Source of the DNA: Branchiostoma floridae
Taxonomy: Eukaryota; Chordata; Leptocardii; Amphioxiformes; Branchiostomatidae
Length of the DNA: 50,009 nucleotides
NCBI RefSeq assembly: GCF_000003815.2
Contig: NC_049995.1
Span: forward strand, 7,485,731-7,535,739
Reading direction: 5' to 3'
Shown here: positions 23,896 to 34,500 of the stretch, one piece after another
How positions within the stretch are numbered: position 1 is the first letter of the stretch
Layout of the letters: each line of letters starts with the position of its first letter
The notes under the pieces: generated by a model
The model's input: the letters and a program-made list of their open reading frames with translations, nothing else
What the model was told of the DNA's origin: nothing
Database searches by the model: none
Translations under genes and position numbers: made by a program

Positions 23896-26800
23896 ATGGC
23901 GGAAATTTCGGACCAACTTTCGACATCCGTAGAGAAAATGTGGATTTCTAAGTCGTCGTTGGCGATTTTCGTGGGTGTATCAGTCGCAACAATAACCTAC
24001 TACCTATCTCATGTTGTCAAAGTAAGTTTGACGATTCTTCATGTCGTTGTTTTCTAAATTACTAGCATCAATTTTGGTGTTCAGTTCGCCCCCCTTCCCT
24101 CCTTAAACTTGCAGACGACAAAAGATAACTGAAATCGGCCATCAAAGGAAGGGAAACGTTTTGCCATCTGGAAAAAAAAAGAGTAAAATACGTCTAACAG
24201 TTATAGGCCTTCGTATGAATATTTAGTTTTAAATTAAGGGATGAGGAAAAGTGAGAGAGCATTTTGTAAGTATTGTTTGTAAAAGTCTCATAATTTCAGC
24301 TGCTGATTTGCATATGTGCCTTGCTTGTAATGAACCTACATAGAATATATAGATATTTCTCATTCTTTGTTGAGCTCATTTATCCTTCATGTAAAAAATT
24401 CCCAACAACTTTTCCTAACAATTTCAAGTAGTGTGTGACAGGAGGGTGACACCACGGGCAGTGAAGCCTAGTCTAGGAATCACCAGGTAACCTCTGCCCT
24501 CTATTACCATTCAGTCTATTTTTTAAATGACAAGTACAAAATGAAGCTAGCCACATACCACAATATACTATTTTTCCCTGCCAGCAGTCGACCGCACAAA
24601 TAACAACCCAGAACTGTGTACCTCTGACCTAGCAGGCGGCTATCGAACACTGCCTGCTAATTTCTTCAGTTACAAACTTTCACCAGTCTAACATCTCTTG
24701 TTCATGGCATTGACAACAACTGAGGTCTTCAATTAGCCACACCCCTTGGCAGGGACTTTCCCTCTTCTGGAAAACACACCTCGACTTGTATTAAGCTACC
24801 TACCTACCTAGTCCCTTGACCTCCAGGTCGTTGGGGGGACAAGGTAGCCATGAAGATAGAGAGTTGCCTCCAGGTTCGTCTCTCCCTAGCCAGGGTTAAC
24901 CTCTGTATCAAACATGATCTGAAAAAAGAACAGTGTTAAAGGCCTTCACCTTTGTCCCTGTGTATACACAGTTCAAATTGTGAACTGTCTTATTGTATTT
25001 TTGTACATGACAGAAGCCGTTGCTGATAACAGGCAGTAAGAGTTGTGCAGACTTCCTCCAGCACCACTGTCCTGTCCTGGTACAGGAGTACTACCCTACT
25101 GTCTGGTGCTTCACATCGCGGGCACACACCATCCTGTGTTCAGTATTGTATTTGTTCCCATTACAGAAGCCAGTGCTGATAACAGGCAGTAAGAGTTGTG
25201 CAGACTTCCTCCAGCACCACTGTCCTGTCCTGGTACAGGAGTACTACCCTACTGTCTGGTGCTTCACATCGCGGGCACACACCATCCTGTGTTCAGTACT
25301 GAGTGACCTGACAAGATGGAAACTGCCACCATACAGAAGGCAAGATCTTCTAATGATATGATGCAAAAAATGTTGAAAATGAGAATGAATGAAGAAGAAT
25401 ATTTGGAGAAACTGTACACTGCATGCTGATAACAAAGCAATTTAAGTACCCATATCTCAACATTATTTCCCTTACCAATAGATTTTCAGTATGCTCAAAA
25501 CTATGTGAATATGATGTGATGTTATGTTCTCTTATATTTACATTGTGCCAAACTGAAATTCATGTTTCACGCTGGAGGTATTTGAAATAACACAACTATT
25601 TCTTGGTGCCCTTCTCAATTTTGAATCCTCAATGATTGTATTTTCAACATATCATGTGGCATGCATGTAAAAGTAACCACGTTTAATTCCAGGGAGGTTC
25701 TAGATATGCCTGATGGAGGGGAGCTCCACCTGGACTGGCTGGAACACCATGGCAACAGTCACTATAACAACAGTCACCATGACAACAGGACACACCCCAT
25801 CATAGTCATCCTCCCTGGGATGTCAGGTTTGGACTGTTCCATTTCAAATTCAGTAGGGGGAGCAGACTAGAAATCTTTGCATTTAACTTCACATCAAAAT
25901 TCATTTACTCTTATTTTATACTTGTATAAGTGTATTGTATACTTTAGTCTAGTATAAGTGCATTGTGGATTTTTCATGGCTTGGGCTTTTAGGATTTAAG
26001 CACACTGGATCACCCATAGTGTGTAATAGGTTCTTTTTACTTAAGGGCAGATTTGATGTTAAAAGCTCTCTCATAGTCATACGCAGGGTTAATTCAAAAT
26101 CATTTAAAATGATGAATGCAATCTCTTAAAACAAGGAGTACCTATGTTAGAACCTCCTCACTTACAATATGTCCTGGATGCAAGGCTTGCCCACAGCCAT
26201 GGATTCACAGATTTTAATCCCTATGGCAAAGCAGCAGGATTGCTTATCCACTTACACTAAGGCAGAGATAACAGTGATGTATTCTGAGGTTGAGTTCATA
26301 TTTTGTGTCTTTTGTTTCCTTTGTCCACCAGGGAACAGCCGTTCACATTATGTTATCAACCTAGCCAGAGGAGCGAGTAAGAAGGGATACAGGAGTGTTG
26401 TGTACAACCATAGAGGAAGCAATGGAGTCAAACTGAAGGTATGATGTAGGGTCAGAAATTTTTGTTATAGGATAATAACATTGTTATGTTAGCATGGTTT
26501 TAAAATCTGTATATTTCATTATGTCATTTGTACTACATGTACGTACTGTTTGTCTTGAATTATAATGAGTAACTTTACAATTTTAAATTTGCAAGGACCA
26601 ATCCCATAGCCCCAGTCACCTCTTTCAAATGTAAAGTATGAAGCAAAATAAAACATACAAAATGTAAAATTTGACTGACAATCACATACTGCTAGCCACT
26701 GCCACTCTTATCGGCTGCTAACATTTGTCTGTTTTTTCAAGAGTGTGTACAATCATGTACCTTGTTGCACCATTAATCTTTGGGGGAGAACAGGGTTAAC

Positions 26801-29444
26801 ATATCTTGCAACAATGTCATTTATTCACAATCATATAAAGTATTTATGTGAGCCCTTGACTGGTCCTACTTTGCATTGCAGCTAGGTGTCGCTACTGCAG
26901 CATTTAACAAATGTGGCCACAAACAATAAGTATAATTGTCACAGTTACGGAAGGGATAACTTATGTCTCTGTCCACAGAATAACAAGTACTACTGTGCAG
27001 CTGACACTTCTGATCTACAGCATGTAGTCACTCACATCAGGAAACTCTACCCAGACGCACCGCTCATGGCTGCTGGGGTTTCACTTGGAGGGTAAGGTTT
27101 GAGATGTTAAAATCGTCAACTATTCCAAAGACGTTGACTATTCTAAATAGTTTGAAATAAAGTTATTACTTTATGTTAAGTTACATAATTATTTCTGCTT
27201 GTCTGTGCATGTGTGTGTGTGTGTGTCTAAGTCTGTGTCTTTCTGCACTGCAGTTTCTTTATGTTCTGCTTCTAATTCTTTCTTTATGCTAGCTGCAGTT
27301 TCTGTATAGTCTGCCAGAGGGGGTTAAGTCAAATGTCCCCGCCATACGAGCGATCGCTGTTGTTGTTTATATCCGGGGTATTCGGTAGTTTGTGCCTAGT
27401 ACCGGGACGTCAGTAGATTGGATTGAAATTTGATATTTAAATTCGCAGATCAAATTACCGGTTAATATGTAAATCAATCGTTTGCCAAACACCTGCTTTT
27501 TGCCTACCACTGCGTCACCGTGACATCATCGCGATCGCTTGTATTGCCTTTGATTGTTCGTTATGACTTACATTATATCATTCTAAGATTTGTTCACTAC
27601 ATTTTTGTGTCTAGTATTCACTATTACGGTGATAGAAAGCTGGGTGTTAAACTGAAAGTAATAAAGTAAATCTAATTAGATATGCTGTAGAGAGTGACTT
27701 CTGTTTTGCCTGTCATTGTGTACTTCCAGAATGATCACCTTCAACTATCTGGCCAAGTTTGGGAAAGACTGTGGTCTGGTAGCAGCCATGGTTATGTCCA
27801 TGCCTTGGAACACCTTTAAGACGACAGAGTCTCTTGAAGAACCTCTGAACCGACTGCTGTTTAACAAGTATCTGACATTTGGGCTGACACAATATGTAAG
27901 ACAGTAAGTATGATACATTACCGCTGTGAAAGACATACATGTATTGTTTTTATTTTAGTTATTGTCTATAACATTGATGTATTGAAAATTTTTGGGCCCC
28001 CTTGCAGCTTTTTAAGGTACTGCTGCATTACAGTCTGACACATCACCTGAGGACCCCTTGCTTGGTAGTAGGATGGTATAGTCCATCAGGGAGTCTGATG
28101 CCACTGAATGTTCTGTCATAGCCAATCCCTGAAAACCCTATGACAACAATGTCAAGTAGAACTAGGGATTATTAAAATACTTTCTTTTGCAATTAAAATG
28201 GTATGTCCTGTTTCCTTTTTCACATTAAGTATATAGATAACAATGTGCACACTCAGGCAATATTTTGATTGTTGCTTCAGAAGTTTGTTTGTTTGTTTGC
28301 AGAAACAGGGAAGTCTTTGACAAGGACAGCCGGGTGGATGTTGACCATGCCCTCAAGGTCAGAAATGTTAATTAATCAATTGACATGACAAATAACTTAT
28401 GAACTTTTGAAGCAAAGAGATAAGAAGGTGTGACGAGGAAAGAAGTGTGTGCTAAAGATTGAAATCACAAAGGATGAAAGGCTCAATTCCATATCAAAAA
28501 TATTCCGGGCATAGGACAATGATAAACAAACTCTTAGTAAAATCATGAAAAATTTCCCAATCCTGAAATGACATCCCTCTTCCTTTTGCCGGAAGTGATG
28601 ATCAAAGCTTGAATGTTCGTAAATTTTTAAAGGTATGTCCTTGGAATGATATGATATAATGGTATTATATGAAATGCAATATATTAACTACTATGTGTTT
28701 TATCTCTTTTTTTTTTCATGCAAACAGTCGTCAACCATAGCAGAGTATGACAAGCGTTTCACCATCAAAGTGTTTGGTTTTGAGTCTGTGGATCAGTTTT
28801 ACACACTGGCAAGTGCCTGCTACAAAGTCAGCAAAGTCCAAACCCCCTTGTTGAGCCTAAACGCAGCAGATGACGTCTTTGCTCCCTTGAGCTGTGAGTA
28901 CCAGTACTCTGTCAAAAAAGATTTTCATCTTTTTATTCATTTGGTAACAGTAGTAACTATTTTGTACATGAATATGTGAGGGATGCCCATATTTACACAG
29001 GATCAAATGCTAAGAACAAGCAGAATGAAAACAATACCTCCATTTTCATAGAGGCAACAATGGGTTGCATTCTAAACCTACCTAAATCTACCATTTTGCG
29101 TATTTTACAATATGGTAAATGATTACAACTACTCGTCGTTGAAAGTTAAATATCCAGGTAATAAGATACACCAAATAGCAATTACTCATTTTTAACTGGA
29201 TATGATTTTCGTCACAACTCTATGATCATCACAACTATGCATCATCTTTACAGCTATTCCAACTAAAGAGATAGAAAAGAACCCAAATATTGCCCTGGTG
29301 GTGACGTCGCACGGGGGCCACATCGGCTTTGGTGATTGGCTGTTCCCTTCCCGCGAGAGTTTCATGGATAAACTGTACCAGCAATACGTGGATGCTGTCT
29401 TCAAGTACAGACAGGAGGAACATGTAGGCACACAGAAGAAGTAA
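23896..29444 (+). CDS. ABHD3: ABHD1/ABHD3-like alpha/beta hydrolase, copy 2 (nine exons)
   Basis: Exons: 23896-24021, 25167-25339 (or from 25014), 25693-25826, 26332-26438, 26979-27091, 27730-27903, 28303-28357, 28728-28893, 29254-29444. They join in frame to 412 aa, or 463 aa with the upstream acceptor. An N-terminal membrane anchor (about residues 23-40) precedes YYPTVWC, LPGMSG, NHRGSNG, the nucleophile elbow G-V-S-L-G with Ser215, acid D-D at 342-343 and S-H-G-G-H with His372, so the catalytic triad is intact. The expected role is hydrolysis of phospholipid acyl chains at a membrane, as for ABHD3. The intron after exon 2 is GC-AG. The last codons AAG-TAA overlap a donor (GAA|GTAAGG), allowing splicing to a zinc-finger exon at 30561. 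AATAAA lies at 30049. It is the inverted paralogue of copy 1. Confidence 0.92.
25014..25166 (+). repeat. Partial exon-2 duplicate with its own splice acceptor (153 bp)
   Basis: One 153-bp unit directly before the full exon 2, almost identical to the units of the minus-strand array at 9429-10193. It starts after CATGACAG and ends in CCCATTACAG. The frame is open through it, so use of the first acceptor adds 51 residues to the protein. Confidence 0.9.
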
Positions 29445-30560
29445 GGATGTTGTTTATCTCATCTATCATGTTCTTCTTGCTCTACATCTACTTGAGAGCT
29501 TTGGTGAAGGTCTCTCTTGTTCTATAACAGCTGTAATTCAAATACAATTCAACCTGTACAACTGGATAGATAACGGAGATTTACTTCCGGACGTTTTGAG
29601 TGATATCCATCACTCTTCTGAATTGTATTGAGAGACTGAATTGTGAATTTTTGAAATTTTATGAATCACCAGATAGAGACCAGAGTACATTGGATAGGGC
29701 CAATCTACAATGTAAAAATATTTTTATGATTGAGAGAAATCCTGGCATATTACTGCCAAAACTGTCATTCAGAAAGGTGCATTAATGGTTTTGTACACTG
29801 TCTTGTTACTAATCAGATAACCTACTTTCTTGGAGTGATATTATAGCATAGCCTGGTGTGCTACCTCTCTACTACTGTAACATCTGATTGTACATGGGTG
29901 GTGACTATTAGTAAACTAATTATAATGCCCAATCTATAGACTTCTGTAGTCTCAGCGGAATATTGAGTCTTCTCTACTTTACTAACTACAGACCCTAAGG
30001 ATTCAAGTTTTCTATTAATGTATAAAATTACATTTTAAAACTTCACAGAAATAAAGCTGAGCTATGAATATAAGAATCTTTGTTGTTTCTTCTTATATTC
30101 CATTCCTTCCATTGGTGGCAAATTCCTGCCTGTTCTTCCTTTTTTAGTAAGTAGCCATCCTCCTATGCCAAACCTTGCCCTATGCAATATACCTTGACGC
30201 TCTGCATGTGTTTAACTAGGCTGAGGTTTCCACTTTTAAGTGTGTGGCCTTTAACCAGCCAATCAGAGAACTGGCTTTAACTAAAGAAATTTTTAGGTGA
30301 TTCTCTGAATGGCTGGTTAGAGACCACACCCACAAAATAGAAAACCTTAGCCCGTTTTGGCATAGTTTAGCAAAGCCTTCCCAAAGTACATTGTATAAAT
30401 CATAGGTGAGGCTCATATCAATACAAAATGTAATATATCACCAAATGTTATACTGGTAATGCTTGTAGTAGCAGAAGTCAGCTGGATTTTTGTTTTGATT
30501 TTACATTCACATAGTACATATTAATAACTTTGAAAATCCCCAACGCAATTTTGTTTGCAG
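29445..30560. other. 3' UTR of ABHD copy 2, or intron before the zinc-finger exon
   Basis: No other exon was found. If the stop at 29442 is used this is 3' UTR ending near the AATAAA at 30049; if the donor at 29441 is used it is an intron ending in TTTGCAG at 30560. An inverted repeat of about 30 bp (AACCAGCCAATCAGAGAA at about 30254 and TTCTCTGAATGGCTGGTT at about 30300) looks like a small foldback element. Confidence 0.6.
30049..30054 (+). terminator. Polyadenylation signal AATAAA for ABHD copy 2
   Basis: Canonical AATAAA about 600 bp after the stop codon, followed by T-rich sequence. Confidence 0.55.
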
Positions 30561-30786
30561 GAGAGAATGGGAGAACAGAGAAGAGTCCTGGGTAACAAAA
30601 GTAGACCCTGACACTAAAAGAAATCTGGAAAAGGAGAGAATGGTTGGAAAACGGGTATCAAAAAGTCCAGGCGGTAAATGGCCATGTCCTGTGTGTGCTC
30701 GTGTTTGTGGTTCCAGGATCGGACTTTACAGTCATCAGAGAATCCATGAAAACGAGAAAAGGAAAGTGCTCTCAATCCAGTTTTAG
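30561..30786 (+). CDS. Alternative terminal exon encoding a LINE-derived C2H2 zinc finger
   Basis: Begins right after a TTTGCAG acceptor and stays open for 74 codons to TAG at 30784. It has one leading base, which completes the codon left open if ABHD copy 2 exon 9 is spliced at the donor overlapping its stop (exon end 29440), giving an in-frame fusion. The peptide is charged, then has a canonical C-X2-C-X12-H-X3-H finger (Cys42, Cys45, His58, His62 of the exon) with the S-R-I-G-L-Y-S-H-Q-R core. That core is typical, in my memory, of the C-terminal tails of LINE reverse transcriptase proteins. It may be an exonised retrotransposon tail, or just a dead fragment that happens to start at an AG. 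No expression evidence is available. Confidence 0.5.
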
Positions 30787-30924
30787 CTCACTGAAGAGCT
30801 AGTTTTTCACTGGTCGTCGTAGAGAGGACAAATGCTATGTAGTGTTTACAGGTCCATTGTATCGGGGGAATTCCTCTAGTTCTTTATACTCACACAAGCA
30901 CAATGACCATGGCTTAACGTCCTG

Positions 30925-31066
30925 TCCTAATACCCCCCTCACATTAGGCGCGATTCGATCGAACGACCAGACTGCGAGCTCTAAATTACGAGGAGGCATG
31001 ACCCTGATGCCAAGGGGGAACTCTGCCATATCTTCCTCGCCATCACTCTCATGCCACCTCGTGAAC
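30925..31066. repeat. Probable dispersed repeat next to the third gap
   Basis: CCCCCTCACATTAGGCGCGA and the following GATCGAACGACCAGAC, with moderately high GC, differ from the surroundings and have no convincing coding content. Tentatively a transposon fragment cut by the N gap. Confidence 0.35.
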
Positions 31067-31166
31067 NNNNNNNNNNNNNNNNNNNNNNNNNNNNNNNNNN
31101 NNNNNNNNNNNNNNNNNNNNNNNNNNNNNNNNNNNNNNNNNNNNNNNNNNNNNNNNNNNNNNNNNN
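31067..31166. other. Assembly gap (100 N)
   Basis: A run of 100 N between the zinc-finger exon and the decayed Death-domain exon copies; extra copies could be hidden in it. Confidence 0.98.
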
Positions 31167-31446
31167 AAGATTGCATGAACCACCTGTCACTGATGTTAGC
31201 CTTCAAAAGACTTGGGTTCTTCATGACACAAAAACCAGTATTTGTCAGGCCCCACTCCACCGTCATGTAACTGTCCAAACAGTTTTATGACCGAGGCCTA
31301 CGCACCAAACTTGCTCAACCAGTCATGAAGATTGCATGAACCACCTATCACCGTTCACCTTCATGACACAAAAACCAGTATTTATCTGGCATCACTCCAC
31401 CGTCAATCACTGCCCACACAGTATTTCGACGGTGGCCTCCCCGCCA
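31167..31446 (-). pseudogene. Two decayed copies of the last Death-domain exon
   Basis: 31167-31328 and 31329-31446 each repeat the 3' part of the real terminal exon (31501-31680): AAGATTGCATGAACCACCT, then TTCATGACACAAAAACCAGT, the CACTCCACCGTCA block and the ACACAGT block. Both carry frame breaks or stop codons on the minus strand. They lie downstream of the real gene in its direction of transcription. Confidence 0.8.
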
Positions 31447-31500
31447 AGTAGTCATCAGAGAATCCAAGAAGGCAAGAGGGAGAGAGAGAATCCCATTCCA
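31447..31500 (+). mobile_element. Second fragment of the zinc-finger LINE tail
   Basis: GTCATCAGAGAATCCAAGAA followed by GGCAAGAGGGAGAG matches the end of the exon at 30731-30770 (GTCATCAGAGAATCCATGAA then AACGAGAAAAGG). It lies between the decayed and the real Death-domain terminal exons, so the two repeat types are interleaved. Confidence 0.5.
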
Positions 31501-31538
31501 CCGGTCATAAAGATTGCACGAACCACCTGTAAACGTTG

Positions 31539-34500
31539 TTAGCCTTCAAACGACTTGGGCTCTTCATGACACAAAAACCAGTATTTGTCAGGCGCCACTC
31601 CACCGTCATGTAACTGCCCACACAGTTTTACGACCGTGGCTTCCCCGCCAAACTTGTTCCGCCAGTCTTCCAGCATGGCATGGACCTGGAACCACGTGCC
31701 GCCCGGGTCGGTCCGCTCCCAGCATAGCACGTCGTGGTGCTGGAAGCCCATTGGACAGCACAGGTGGGTCAGCACCCAGGGGATGGAGTGCAGCTGTACG
31801 GCCAGCTGGACCAGCTCCAAGTCTGTTGGGTGTCTGGATGTGATTGGGTCTGGGGGCAAGGATAGAAATGTGTAAAGTATGGTGGACTCATTCCTCAAGC
31901 TAACAACATCTTTCACACCATAGTTGTCCCTCAGTAAGACATCTGGAGCTGCATCATCATCATCATCATCGGTTAACTTGCTTACACACAACGGGGTTAT
32001 ACCGCCCCTTACGGGGTGACATACCCTTTCGCTGGCTATTGCATGTACTTGAGTCATTAAGCCTCTAGCCACTCAAGAAGAACAAAACTAGTCTGCGTGA
32101 CAGGCAGATGTGGCTGGTTTGAGGAATGAGTCCACTCTAATTTACACAGCCATGAAAAAATGATTACATGTAATACTATGATACATGTAATTCTGTCTCT
32201 GCCTTTACCACTCATTTGCTCTTTATCTAATAATCTAAAATTTCTTCATAAATTAACTCGACATGAAATGTTTGGAACTCTGTGAATACTTGATCAATTG
32301 CATCACATCACATATCATTGCCCAGAACTTGCTAATTGCCCTTTACGACTATTTTCTGTATGTTATGATTGTACTTTTATGGACTGCACACCAGGGCTCT
32401 TTATTCGAGTAAGTTTCATGTGTCACAAAGACTCACCAAAAAGGAAGTTATACATGTCCAGCTGTACATCTGCATAGTGAAGACTCTCACACAACTTGTC
32501 AAGCGTAGCCTGGCTTCCAGCCATGTTCAGCCACCTTAGGAGTAGGGAAATGTTGTGAATGCCATATTGTGACATTTCCCAGGCTTCTGAAGAATCAAGT
32601 CTATATTTTTCCCTGTGTGCCTGTATCATTTCCCTTGTGAGTCCCAGATGGAGACACACTGCATCACATATGTCAGGGTGAAGTTTGTTACCAACAGTTC
32701 CCAACTGCCACACACTGGCTACTGGAACTGATGGGCCTGGGAAACACAAAAAAACATGTCCAAAACAAGACATTAAAGATCTGTTAATATACATTTTGTG
32801 AAATCTTTCTTTAGTTTTTGTGAATTTCTTGTTTAATTCATTATACATTGTGAACTTCTCCCTGAGTCTGTCTGTTGTATCTTTCACAGTGTCTATAATT
32901 ATACAGCAACAGAGATGTGTATAGCTGAAAATGGAAGGCAGAAAATGAGATAACAGGTATTCTGGGACCCTTGACTTAACGACCCTTAACTTCCTGTAAG
33001 AGTACCCAAACTGCCTTGGACCATAAAGACAGAGGATTTCAAGATGTTAAAACTGTTACATGGAACTAAAGTTAAACGACTTCTGTACATAATGATAAAC
33101 TTGATGTCTACACCTTTAACATCATTGTTCAAAATACAATCTATTGTAAGTAAAATTGGATAATGTTAGTATTGTATTATATGTCTGTAGCTAGATTAGA
33201 CAACAATAACAGTTTTTTATACAATGTATTGATAAAAAAATCAAATCAAATTAAACAAACTTACTTAGGAGAGACTTGTATATATGGGAGTCAATCCCTG
33301 ACAGCATGCTGACTGTACCCTGGGTACCAGACTGTACTTTCCACAGGAGGAGAGCAGACAGGAGTTGTCTGGATACGTTGTTTGGATACTTCTTCTTACA
33401 ACTTTCAATGTCGTCTTCTGTAAGGCCCAGTCCTAAAGCCAGAGGTTCCCAGTCCGAGTGGAAGGAGCGGGAAAGTTGGGCCAAGTCCCATAGCGTAACT
33501 TGCCTTAACGACGGGTCTAGAAAATATGGTAACACAGGTCAGAGAATACAATCAATGTTTGTCACTGAAGGCAAGATTACAGCAACAGTTACTCATTGAC
33601 AAGCAACTGGGTAGATTTTGGACATTTCTGTCACCAATGAAAGGTATTAATGGATGCAACGGAAGACGACCTCGCTCCCTTGCGGACAGGGAAAAAATGG
33701 ACGAAGACGGAGAATCAGGTGATGTCCAGTCACATGGCCCAAAGGGCCGAACTAAGTCATTTAGTTGTTGCTAATTACTCAAAATCTCTCAAAAGGGAGA
33801 ATTTTGCCCAAATATATATTGTCATGATACCAAAGGTCAACCTACTAGTAAGTCATCACACTCTGTTTTCAGGTTCATATTTGAGGCTAAAATACAATTT
33901 TTTTTTCTATTCTACTTCTAGAAACCAGAAATTAAATTGGTGTGGCTTAAGTGAGGTAATTTAGACATGATGAAATAACAAAAGTGGGTACCTGTAAGAA
34001 AGAGAAATTTTTCTGTTTCAACGTTGTGGTTTTTCAGAGCGTCACACAGCCGGCCCACTGTAGCCTCTGTTCCTGACTTCTCTACCCACATCAGTAACAT
34101 GTGGTGCACCTGACTGCACCTGTAGTCTGGGTGGGCATCTTTGGCATGTCGGATGTCGTCTTGTGTCAGACCTAGATGCAGCATCACATCCTCCCAACCT
34201 GAAGCATCACTTAGTTTCCAGGCCAGATGGTTCAGTTCGAACAGTGATGGAACTGTACACAGAAACAGCAAGGATGTAACATTACAGTCAAACCTGGTCT
34301 CAACATGGCCTTATGAAAAATTGAACATAGATTATATTGAATATAGTAATTATGAACAATAGAATCATTTTTCTTCTTTCACATCTTCTTTGACCTTGGA
34401 ATGTTCTGTGACATTAGTATACATTTTCCAATATTTGTTTCACCAATCCACTGAATAAATATATATATATATATATGATATATAATTATAGGGCCCCCTA

